NCBI RefSeq assembly: GCF_006364715.1
Contig: NZ_CP040984.1
Location: forward strand, 992,001 to 1,056,000
Source: Candidatus Methylopumilus planktonicus
GTDB lineage: Bacteria; Pseudomonadota; Gammaproteobacteria; Burkholderiales; Methylophilaceae
DNA length: 64,000 bases
Reading direction: 5' to 3'
The translations under genes and the position numbers were made by a program. The notes under the pieces are model-generated. The model had not been told where the DNA came from and made no database searches. It was given only the letters and a program-made list of their open reading frames with translations. Each line of letters opens with the position of its first letter. Position 1 is the first letter of the stretch. Below, piece by piece: positions 53,759-61,839 of the stretch.

Positions 53759-54778
53759 ATGGATAATAGATCGCCTTATATCGTAGATGCTCCCTCAGTA
53801 AGCGTCATTATGTTCAAAGTTTTACTCGCTTTAATTCCTGGTATCGCTTTATATGTTTATGCATATGGGCTTGGCGTCATTTTAAATATTTTTCTAGCGT
53901 CGCTCACTGTGATATTGACTGAAAGCGCTATTCTTGCAATCAGAAAACTTCCGATCAAGGTATTTATTTTGGACGGCAGTGGTCTCGTAGCTGCGTGGCT
54001 TCTTGCCCTGTCTATTCCATCGATCGCCCCTTGGTGGATTATCGTGTTAGGCACGCTTCTTTGCATCACCTTCGGCAAACATGTTTATGGTGGACTTGGC
54101 TATAACTTATTTAACCCAGCTATGTTGGGATATGCAATTTTACTTATTTCTTTTCCTTTAATTATGAGTCAATGGCAAATACCCAACTCACTCATTGAAA
54201 ATAATATTGAGTGGCTTGATCAAATCAAAATTATTATGAATAGTAGTTTATTATCTAAAGAAACAATTGATGCTATGAGCTCTGCAACGCCTCTTGATTA
54301 CATCAAGACCCAACTCACTTTAAACCAATCATTAAGCGTCATTCAGCAAAACAAAATATTTGGCTTTCTTGGAGGCAAGGGTTTGGAATTGATCAGTCTA
54401 GGATATCTTGCAGGTGGACTTTATTTGCTTAAGGAGAAAATTATTTCATGGCATTTACCAGTTTCATTCTTAGCAAGCTTATTTATCATAGCGTCAATAT
54501 TTTATAGTATTGCCCCCGATACCTATGCCTCACCACTATTTCATGTTATGAGTGGTGGAAGCATTCTCTGTGCCTTTTTTATTATTACGGATCCTGTAAG
54601 CGGTCCTACAACTCCTAAAGGGAAAATATATTTTGGTATTGCAATAGGGCTATTGGTCTTTATTATTCGAATTTTTGGTGGTTATCCAGAAGGTATTGCT
54701 TTTGCTGTATTGATTATGAATATTTTTGTACCCCTAATAGACAGCCTAACTCAACCTCGAATTTTCGGTCATAAATAA
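53759..54778 (+). CDS. rsxD: Rnf/Rsx complex subunit D
   Basis: Membrane subunit with covalently bound FMN. The 339-residue protein has about nine helices; the S-S-A-T177-P-L-D motif holds the flavin-bound threonine, and G-G-L-G-Y-N-L-F-N-P-A and T-D-P-V-S-G-P-T-T are conserved. Confidence 0.96.
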   Translation: MDNRSPYIVDAPSVSVIMFKVLLALIPGIALYVYAYGLGVILNIFLASLTVILTESAILAIRKLPIKVFILDGSGLVAAWLLALSIPSIAPWWIIVLGTLLCITFGKHVYGGLGYNLFNPAMLGYAILLISFPLIMSQWQIPNSLIENNIEWLDQIKIIMNSSLLSKETIDAMSSATPLDYIKTQLTLNQSLSVIQQNKIFGFLGGKGLELISLGYLAGGLYLLKEKIISWHLPVSFLASLFIIASIFYSIAPDTYASPLFHVMSGGSILCAFFIITDPVSGPTTPKGKIYFGIAIGLLVFIIRIFGGYPEGIAFAVLIMNIFVPLIDSLTQPRIFGHK

Positions 54779-54782
54779 CTTT

Positions 54783-55406
54783 ATGTTTAAAGACTCCTTT
54801 AAAAAAGTTTCAATAACTGCATCAGCTATGATTATATTTTCTTTGGTTGCTTCAGCAGCTTTGAGTATTTCTTATTTCCTCACAAAAACTCCTATTGAAG
54901 AAAGTGATGCAAGAGCAAAGCGTATGTTTTTAAATCAAGTGGTTCCGTCTAATCTTTATGATAATAATTTAGTGAAGGATACAATTTCTGTTGAGCCTAA
55001 TCCGCTAATCGGAAACAAAAAAAATATTGATATATATCGTGCAAAAAAAAATAATCAGGTTATTGCAGTGATTATTGAAACGATAGCTCCCGATGGTTAT
55101 AGTGGCGAAATAAAAACCCTTGTGGGTGTTGACCAAAAAGATAAAATATTAGGTGTAAGAGTGATTACACATAAAGAAACGCCTGGTTTAGGCGATTATA
55201 TTGAAGTTGACAAAAGTCATTGGATTAAAAACTTTAATCTTAAATCTCTAGATGAAATGGGAGAAAAAGAATGGGCAGTAAAAAAGGATGGTGGTGATTT
55301 TGACTATGTGTCCGGGGCAACCATTACTTCCAGAGCTGTCATTAAATCTACCTATAAAAGTCTTCTTTATGTCAAAGAAAATAAAAAAAGGCTATTTGCG
55401 TCATGA
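54783..55406 (+). CDS. rsxG: Rnf/Rsx complex subunit G
   Basis: Periplasmic flavoprotein subunit with one N-terminal helix. The 207-residue protein has G-Y-S-G-E-I (about 105-110), the H-x-E-T-P-G-L-G-D motif and the FMN-threonine motif S-G-A-T180-I-T-S. It overlaps rsxE by four bases (ATGA). Confidence 0.96.
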   Translation: MFKDSFKKVSITASAMIIFSLVASAALSISYFLTKTPIEESDARAKRMFLNQVVPSNLYDNNLVKDTISVEPNPLIGNKKNIDIYRAKKNNQVIAVIIETIAPDGYSGEIKTLVGVDQKDKILGVRVITHKETPGLGDYIEVDKSHWIKNFNLKSLDEMGEKEWAVKKDGGDFDYVSGATITSRAVIKSTYKSLLYVKENKKRLFAS

Positions 55407-56032
55407 GTGATATTAAAAAAATTGCAATAGATGGATTATGGAAACAAAATCCCGGATTAGTTCAACTCCTTGGACTATGCCCAACACTAGCAGTGACAAC
55501 CTCTGTGGTGAATGGCTTGAGCCTTGGTATTGCTACTGCCCTTGTCATGGCTTTATCGAATGGTTCTATATCTCCTATTAGAAAATTTGTACCCACAGAA
55601 ATTCGAGTTCCTGTTTTTATTCTCATCATAGCGGCACTTGTGACAATCATTGATTTTAGTATTCACGCTTTTATAGAACCGCTCTATAAAGCTTTAGGCA
55701 TTTTTATCCCTCTTATTGTAACTAATTGTATTGTGTTAGCACGCGTTGAATCTTTTGCGGCAAAAAATGATACAGCCCCTTCTTTTTTCGATGGTCTTTA
55801 TATGGGACTTGGTTTAGCAATGGTGCTAGCCGTGCTTGGTGCTTTGAGAGAAATTTTTGGTAAAGGTACTTTGTTATCTGGCATTGACCTTATCTTCGGA
55901 TCTTCAGCAAGCAATCTTGTCATTCATTTTTTTAGTGACTACCCAGGATTTCTTTTAGCAATTCTTCCTCCAGGAGCTTTTATTAGTTTAGCTTGCCTCA
56001 TTGCATTAAAAAATCATATCGAAGCACGCTAG
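55403..56032 (+). CDS. rsxE: Rnf/Rsx complex subunit E
   Basis: Membrane subunit homologous to RsxA, 209 residues with about six helices. G-L-W-K-Q-N-P-G-L-V-Q-L-L-G-L-C-P and I-V-T-N-C-I-V-L-A-R carry the conserved half-site cysteines. It completes a full six-gene set; the order A-B-C-D-G-E is the standard Rsx order. nth follows. Confidence 0.97.
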   Translation: MSDIKKIAIDGLWKQNPGLVQLLGLCPTLAVTTSVVNGLSLGIATALVMALSNGSISPIRKFVPTEIRVPVFILIIAALVTIIDFSIHAFIEPLYKALGIFIPLIVTNCIVLARVESFAAKNDTAPSFFDGLYMGLGLAMVLAVLGALREIFGKGTLLSGIDLIFGSSASNLVIHFFSDYPGFLLAILPPGAFISLACLIALKNHIEAR

Positions 56033-56043
56033 TAGGTTTCCTC

Positions 56044-56679
56044 ATGAACCCACAAAAGCGATTTAAGATTTTTGAGTTGCTATCTAAAGCCACACCCCAT
56101 CCTACGACAGAGCTTATTTATCAGACACCCTTCCAGCTTCTAATCTCAGTCATATTATCTGCCCAAGCTACTGACAAATCAGTCAATAAAGCAACTTTGT
56201 TGTTGTTCAATAAAGCACCTAACGCAAAACGACTTGCTCAAATGCAATTAAAGGATATTGAGCTTTGTATAAAAACAATTGGGCTATATAAAACAAAAGC
56301 TAAGAACATACTTGAAACTGCAAAGATTATCGATGCCGAATTTGAAGGGGTAGTCCCTCAGGATCGATTAGCACTAGAGGCGCTTCCTGGTGTGGGAAGA
56401 AAAACTGCGAACGTAATTTTAAATACTATTTTTCACGAGCCAACTATTGCAGTAGATACACATATATTTAGGATCGCAAATCGCATTAATTTAGCACCGG
56501 GAGAAAATGTACTTCAGGTAGAAAAAAAATTAATTAAATTAACCCCGAAAGAATTTTTGCAAGATGCGCATCATCTTTTGATACTTCATGGAAGATATAC
56601 GTGCATTGCAAGACAACCTAAATGCAATGTTTGTGTTATTTATGATTTATGCGAGTATAAGAAAAAACTTAAAAATTAA
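56044..56679 (+). CDS. nth: Endonuclease III
   Basis: DNA glycosylase/AP lyase for oxidised pyrimidines. The family helix-hairpin-helix L-P-G-V-G-R-K-T-A (catalytic Lys) and catalytic Asp in V-D-T-H-I-F-R are present, and the terminal 4Fe-4S motif C-x6-C-x2-C-x5-C is intact. The frame is open upstream to 55993, but ATG 56044 gives the normal N-terminus (211 aa). nth after rsxE is the known order. Its stop shares TTAA with the DUF1289 gene. Confidence 0.96.
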   Translation: MNPQKRFKIFELLSKATPHPTTELIYQTPFQLLISVILSAQATDKSVNKATLLLFNKAPNAKRLAQMQLKDIELCIKTIGLYKTKAKNILETAKIIDAEFEGVVPQDRLALEALPGVGRKTANVILNTIFHEPTIAVDTHIFRIANRINLAPGENVLQVEKKLIKLTPKEFLQDAHHLLILHGRYTCIARQPKCNVCVIYDLCEYKKKLKN

Positions 56680-56849
56680 AACGAAATAAGCTTAATTTGT
56701 CTTTCAGACGCCAATTCATTAATCTCTTTTTTTTGATCATCGCTTAACGCTAGCCACTGAGCAATTTCATCTTGGCTTCTAAAGCACCCTTCGCAAAAGT
56801 GGTGCTCTTTATTGATAAGACAAACGCCGATACAAGGTGATTCAGTCAT
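56676..56849 (-). CDS. DUF1289 small cysteine-containing protein
   Basis: A 57-residue protein with the DUF1289 pattern P-C-I-G-V-C ... F-C-E-G-C-F-R-S-Q-D-E-I-A-Q-W, four cysteines that probably bind metal. The family has no settled function. It lies between convergent nth and the end of secA. Its stop codon overlaps that of nth. Confidence 0.88.
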   Translation of the reverse strand: MTESPCIGVCLINKEHHFCEGCFRSQDEIAQWLALSDDQKKEINELASERQIKLISF

Positions 56850-56868
56850 CACAATAGTCTTTCTCTAA

Positions 56869-59538
56869 CTATTCTAAAGTGCCGTGGCAATGTTTATATT
56901 TTTTATTGCTTCCACATGGGCATGGATCGTTTCTACCCACTTTAGGCAAACCATTTTCTATGTCGGCTTTTTTGCTTGATGACTTTTTAACTTCATCTTT
57001 ATTTTTTTTGTCAATCTCATTGACTTCAGCTTCGTCCTTAATCTTTACGACCATCGTAATACGAGTGACCTCGGACTTCACTGTGTCTAGAAGATATCCA
57101 AATAATTCAAAGGCCTCCTTCTTATATTCTTGTTTAGGATTTTTTTGCGCATAAGAACGTAAATGTATGCCTTGCCTTAAATGATCAAGAGATGATAAAT
57201 GTTCTCTCCAATGGTGATCTATGCTTTGTAACATAACCGTTTTTTCAAAATGTCGAATAACGTCCTGACCCACTAAAGATTCTTTTTCTTGATATTGCTT
57301 ATTCGCAAGAGAAATGACTCTCTCATAAATTTCCTCAATAGCAATCTGAGGTTCTTTTTCAATCCATCCTTGGATAGAAAGACTTAATCCGTAGTCTAAA
57401 AATAAAACTTTTTCTAAGGAAGGGATATCCCACATATCTTCCATACTGCCTTGTGGAATATGATTCTGAGCTAGATTACGAAGAACATCAGATCTCATTG
57501 CTGAAATTGTTTCAGCGGTTTGGTCTGAATCAATCAATTCATTTCTTTGCTCGTAAATCACTTTTCTTTGATCATTCGCAACATCATCATATTCAAGCAA
57601 CTGTTTCCTAATATCGAAATTACGGCCCTCAACTTTTCTTTGCGCATTTTCAATGGCTTTTGTTACCCATGAATGCTCTATCGCTTCTCCTTCTGGCATT
57701 TTTAACTTTTCCATAATGGCTGATACTCGATCAGATGCAAATATTCTTAACAACGAATCTTCTAACGATAGATAGAAGCGACTGGATCCAGGATCCCCCT
57801 GTCTTCCTGCGCGGCCTCTTAATTGATTATCTACACGTCTTGACTCATGTCTTTCAGTGCCAATAATATGAAGACCACCTGCTTTAACGACTAAGCTATT
57901 TTGTTTTTTCCATGCGTCCTTAATTTCTTTAATTTCTTTTTCTTTTTTACTGTCAGTTAATTTATCGCTTAACTTAATTTCATGAATATCAGCTTCAATA
58001 TTCCCGCCAAGCACAATGTCTGTTCCTCGACCTGCCATATTCGTCGCGATAGTAATCATCCCCGGACGACCTGCTTGCGCAATAATGTGCGCTTCTTTTT
58101 CATGATGTTTTGCATTCAATACTTGATGTTTTAATTTTACTTTTGTAAGTAATGCTGAAATAAGCTCTGAATTTTCAATCGAAGTAGTACCTACTAATAC
58201 TGGCTGATCAATTTTTTGACATTCTTTAATATCTTCAATTACCGCAGCATATCTCTCTTGTGAAGTGCGATACACTTTATCCATCATATCTTTTCTTTGC
58301 GTGGTTCGATGTGGCGGAATAATGATGGTTTCAAGCCCGTAGATTTGATTAAACTCAAAAGCCTCAGTATCAGCCGTACCTGTCATACCAGATAATTTCT
58401 CATACATCCTAAAATAATTTTGGAATGTAATAGAGGCTAGCGTTTGATTCTCTTTTTGTATCTCAACGCCTTCTTTAGCTTCAACAGCTTGATGGATACC
58501 CTCTGACCATCTGCGGCCAGGCATCATTCTTCCGCTAAATTCATCGACAATAATAATACCATTGTCTTTCACGACATAATGTTGATCTTTATTGAATAGG
58601 TTTCTTGCTTTTAATGATGCGTTAACATGGTGAACGAGTGAGATATTAGTTGCATCATATAAGCTCGATTGCTCAGATAATAGACCTGCCTTAATTAATA
58701 GCTTCTCTACATTCTCATGGCCAATCTCGGATAGAATTACTTGATGTGCCTTTTCATCTATCCAATAGTCACCGCTTTCCTCTTCGGTTTTTTGTTTTGA
58801 AAGCTTTGCAACAACTAAATTAATTTTAGTATAAAGATCTACATTATCTTCGGCCTGCCCGGAAATGATTAAAGGTGTTCTTGCCTCATCAATTAATATC
58901 GAGTCAACTTCATCCACTAAACCGTAATGTAGCTTTCTTTGAACACGCTCTTCTTTAGAAAAGATCATATTATCTCTTAGGTAATCAAAACCAAATTCAT
59001 TGTTCGTACCATAAGTAATGTCGGCCTCATAAGCTTTTTTCTTCTCTTCGCTCGAAATATTAGATAAATTAATACCTACTTCAAGACCTAAGAATCTATA
59101 AATTTGGCCCATCCATTCCGCATCTCTTTTTGCAAGATAATCATTGACGGTAATTACATGAACGCCCTTGCCCAAAAGCGCATTAAGATATATCGGTAAG
59201 GTTGCAACAAGCGTCTTGCCTTCACCTGTTCGCATTTCTGAAATTTTTCCATCGTGAAGTGCCATGCCACCGATGAGCTGAACATCAAAGTGACGCATTT
59301 CTAATACGCGTCGACTTGCCTCTCTTACAACAGCAAAAGCCTCAACTAATAAATCATCTAACTTTTGTCCTTCGTTAAGTCGTTTTTTAAATTCAGTAGT
59401 TTTAGCTTTTAAAGCTGCATCACTAAGTTTTTTAGTTGCATCTTCTAATAAATTTATTTGCTGGGCTTTTTTGCCGTAGTCTTTAAGAAGCCTATCGTTT
59501 CTGCTTCCAAATAAATTCTTAACAATGGTCTTTAACAT
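56869..59538 (-). CDS. secA: SecA preprotein translocase ATPase
   Basis: Motor ATPase of Sec export. The 889-residue protein has Walker A M-R-T-G-E-G-K-T (about 102-109), L-V-D-E-V-D-S-I-L-I-D-E-A-R-T-P (Walker B region near 210-222), G-R-A-G-R-Q-G-D-P-G and the C-terminal zinc tail C-P-C-G-S-N-K-K-Y-K-H-C-H-G that binds SecB and lipids. The full set with ffh and yajC-secDF shows an intact export machinery. Confidence 0.98.
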   Translation of the reverse strand: MLKTIVKNLFGSRNDRLLKDYGKKAQQINLLEDATKKLSDAALKAKTTEFKKRLNEGQKLDDLLVEAFAVVREASRRVLEMRHFDVQLIGGMALHDGKISEMRTGEGKTLVATLPIYLNALLGKGVHVITVNDYLAKRDAEWMGQIYRFLGLEVGINLSNISSEEKKKAYEADITYGTNNEFGFDYLRDNMIFSKEERVQRKLHYGLVDEVDSILIDEARTPLIISGQAEDNVDLYTKINLVVAKLSKQKTEEESGDYWIDEKAHQVILSEIGHENVEKLLIKAGLLSEQSSLYDATNISLVHHVNASLKARNLFNKDQHYVVKDNGIIIVDEFSGRMMPGRRWSEGIHQAVEAKEGVEIQKENQTLASITFQNYFRMYEKLSGMTGTADTEAFEFNQIYGLETIIIPPHRTTQRKDMMDKVYRTSQERYAAVIEDIKECQKIDQPVLVGTTSIENSELISALLTKVKLKHQVLNAKHHEKEAHIIAQAGRPGMITIATNMAGRGTDIVLGGNIEADIHEIKLSDKLTDSKKEKEIKEIKDAWKKQNSLVVKAGGLHIIGTERHESRRVDNQLRGRAGRQGDPGSSRFYLSLEDSLLRIFASDRVSAIMEKLKMPEGEAIEHSWVTKAIENAQRKVEGRNFDIRKQLLEYDDVANDQRKVIYEQRNELIDSDQTAETISAMRSDVLRNLAQNHIPQGSMEDMWDIPSLEKVLFLDYGLSLSIQGWIEKEPQIAIEEIYERVISLANKQYQEKESLVGQDVIRHFEKTVMLQSIDHHWREHLSSLDHLRQGIHLRSYAQKNPKQEYKKEAFELFGYLLDTVKSEVTRITMVVKIKDEAEVNEIDKKNKDEVKKSSSKKADIENGLPKVGRNDPCPCGSNKKYKHCHGTLE

Positions 59539-59574
59539 AATGTGAATATTCTTAGTCGAAATAATTTGAAATAA

Positions 59575-60465
59575 TTAATATTGAATATATTTTCGAGGAT
59601 CTAAGGACTCACCATTCATTCTGATTTCATAATGAAGATGAGGGCCTGTCGACCTTCCAGTGTTACCTACTAACGCTACAACTTGATTCTTTCTAATGCG
59701 ATCACCTTCTTTAACTAATAATTTAGCTGCATGCGCATATCGTGTTTCAAGGCCAGATCCATGAGAAATTCTTACCATATTGCCATACTCAGGCGTTACT
59801 TCAGCTGATATCACTATACCTGCAGCAGTAGCTTTAATAGGCTGGCCAGCATCTGCACTAAAATCTAATCCTTCATGAAACGCTCTCACACCTAAAAAAG
59901 GGTCCACTCTCCAACCATAACTTGATGAATTAAAAGGTGCGTTGACTGGAGAAGCATTTGGCAAGGTATCTTTAAACACACTTTGTTTTAGATAAATGGC
60001 TTCTAAATTATTGTAGTGCTCTTCATGCCTTTCAATATCAAGTGTTAACTTATCAATAAATGACTGAAGTTCGGCTTCGGTAAAATTCTTTTCAGGAACA
60101 AAAGGGCCGCCTTGGCCAGATGATTTTATTGGTGCTGGCTTAGGAATTTTTTCATTTGTTTTTAATTTTTCTTTAGCAAAGTCTTGAAGTCTCTGGGATT
60201 GATTATCTATCCGCATCAATCGGGCTTGGAGCTCACCAATTTGGGTTGCATAAATATCTAAATTCTTTTGAAAGCTTCCCAAATTAAGGTCAAGCTTCAG
60301 GTTAATTAATGATTTTTTTTCTTCCACGTCGCCGTTATATTTTGAATCAAGCCAGCTAATCCCTTGAATAAACCCAATAAAGCACAGAAATAGTATGGCA
60401 ATAAAAGTTGCTAAATGGACACTTTTTGGCTTTGATGTACTATTTGTTACAAAGATAATTCGCAT
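59575..60465 (-). CDS. M23 family metallopeptidase
   Basis: A membrane-anchored (helix at about 20-40) periplasmic protein of 296 residues with a coiled-coil middle (about 50-150) and a C-terminal LytM/M23 domain. Zinc ligands are visible: H in A-F-H-E-G-L-D-F, D nearby, and H-x-H in G-P-H-L-H-Y-E-I-R. It probably cuts peptidoglycan cross-links. The pair secA-M23-DUF721 is a conserved betaproteobacterial context. Confidence 0.92.
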   Translation of the reverse strand: MRIIFVTNSTSKPKSVHLATFIAILFLCFIGFIQGISWLDSKYNGDVEEKKSLINLKLDLNLGSFQKNLDIYATQIGELQARLMRIDNQSQRLQDFAKEKLKTNEKIPKPAPIKSSGQGGPFVPEKNFTEAELQSFIDKLTLDIERHEEHYNNLEAIYLKQSVFKDTLPNASPVNAPFNSSSYGWRVDPFLGVRAFHEGLDFSADAGQPIKATAAGIVISAEVTPEYGNMVRISHGSGLETRYAHAAKLLVKEGDRIRKNQVVALVGNTGRSTGPHLHYEIRMNGESLDPRKYIQY

Positions 60466-60507
60466 TGAAATCTAAAATTTAGCTGAAATAATAGATAATT
60501 ATAACTT

Positions 60508-60951
60508 ATGAAGCCCGTGAACAAGCTTTTGGAAAGTGAAGTATTTTCCTTAATTAGAGAGAAAAATCGCTCTATTTCTGGCTATCAAAAGCTATGGTCT
60601 AACAAAGCTCCAAGCAAATTAGCCCCTTTATCTCATGTTGGCGGGATTCAAGACGACATTTTGACCATTTACGTTGAAAACAGTGGCATTGCGAGCAAAT
60701 TAAAATTTATTGAGTCCACGCTACTTAAGGACTTGAATGAAGGGATTCAAAAAGAGATGCCCTTTGCTAATCCGATTAAATCCTTAAAAATTAAATTAGT
60801 AATTAAAAATTCCAAAATCACTCCTCCTCGATATAAAAGCTTTCCTGCTCAAGCTAAATTTGCTTTAGAAAATTTATTAAATAACCTCGAAGATTCACCT
60901 TTAAGACACCGACTGATTAGATTAATTAAACATCATACAAATGCTGACTGA
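60508..60951 (+). CDS. DciA-like protein (DUF721)
   Basis: A 147-residue DUF721 protein, the family of the helicase loader DciA that replaces DnaC in many bacteria. The N-terminal domain contains a W-x-x-x-A-P motif (L-W-S-N-K-A-P) and the typical G-G-I-Q-D-D-I-L-T-I-Y-V-E-N. It overlaps the TSUP gene by 11 bases. The helicase-loader role is by family; not proven here. Confidence 0.8.
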   Translation: MKPVNKLLESEVFSLIREKNRSISGYQKLWSNKAPSKLAPLSHVGGIQDDILTIYVENSGIASKLKFIESTLLKDLNEGIQKEMPFANPIKSLKIKLVIKNSKITPPRYKSFPAQAKFALENLLNNLEDSPLRHRLIRLIKHHTNAD

Positions 60952-61738
60952 AGCGATCATCCTCATCCTTGCTGGAAGCATCGTCGGGACTTTATCAGGA
61001 CTTCTCGGTATTGGCGGGGGCCTTATCATCGTACCTATTCTCACATTTGTCTTAGTCCATTTTCATCAAATTACCTTTGATCAATCGATATTAATGGCCA
61101 TTGGGACATCGCTTGCTTCTATTGTTTTTACAGGGGGGGTGTCAAGCTTCTATCATTCAAAACGAAATAATATGGACTGGTCGATTGCTACTCAATACAT
61201 TCCTGGGGTTTTATTAGGTTCAGCTATGATGGCTTTTGTCATACCCCATTTAAATATCGCATTCATTAAACATGCTTTTATTGTCTATACTTTTTTTGCT
61301 GCCTATGAGATTCTAAAGACACCTACAATTAAAAGTGTTGTTCAATTACCAGCAGTTTTTTTTGCTAATATTTATGGATTTGCCATCGCTTCTATCTCGA
61401 CCGTTATTGGAATCGGAGGTGGAACAATGTTTGTCCCTTATTTCATTTATCATAAAGTTAAACCGCGACTTGCGGTCGGACTCTCAAGCTCATTAGGAAT
61501 ATTTATTGGCTTAGGCGCTTCATTCGGATTTATCAAAAATGGCTTACATGTCAGTCAACTCCCTCAATTTAGTATCGGTTACATCTATCTCCCTGGACTT
61601 ATATTGATAACATCCTCAAGTCTCATTTTTGTAAGATTGGCAACAAAATGGATTCATCAAATTTCTGTTTTATCATTAAAAAAAATATTTGCTTGTCTAT
61701 TATTTTTAATCGGCTTGTCAATGCTTTTCGCAGGATAA
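60941..61738 (+). CDS. TSUP (TauE/SafE) family permease
   Basis: A 265-residue membrane protein with about eight helices and a duplicated halves structure. The motifs G-x-L-S-G-L-L-G-I-G-G-G-L-I-I-V-P near the N-terminus and I-G-I-G-G-G-T-M-F-V-P at about 160 identify the family. Sulfite/organosulfonate or other anion export is the family theme; the substrate cannot be told. Confidence 0.9.
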   Translation: MLTEAIILILAGSIVGTLSGLLGIGGGLIIVPILTFVLVHFHQITFDQSILMAIGTSLASIVFTGGVSSFYHSKRNNMDWSIATQYIPGVLLGSAMMAFVIPHLNIAFIKHAFIVYTFFAAYEILKTPTIKSVVQLPAVFFANIYGFAIASISTVIGIGGGTMFVPYFIYHKVKPRLAVGLSSSLGIFIGLGASFGFIKNGLHVSQLPQFSIGYIYLPGLILITSSSLIFVRLATKWIHQISVLSLKKIFACLLFLIGLSMLFAG

Positions 61739-61839
61739 TTTGTAATTAAAATATGTAGTTTTCTAGTCACAAAGTTATTGAATGTGATAATTTATTACAT
61801 AAGTTTTTCATTTTAAGATTTCAAAATTTAGGAGCATGT

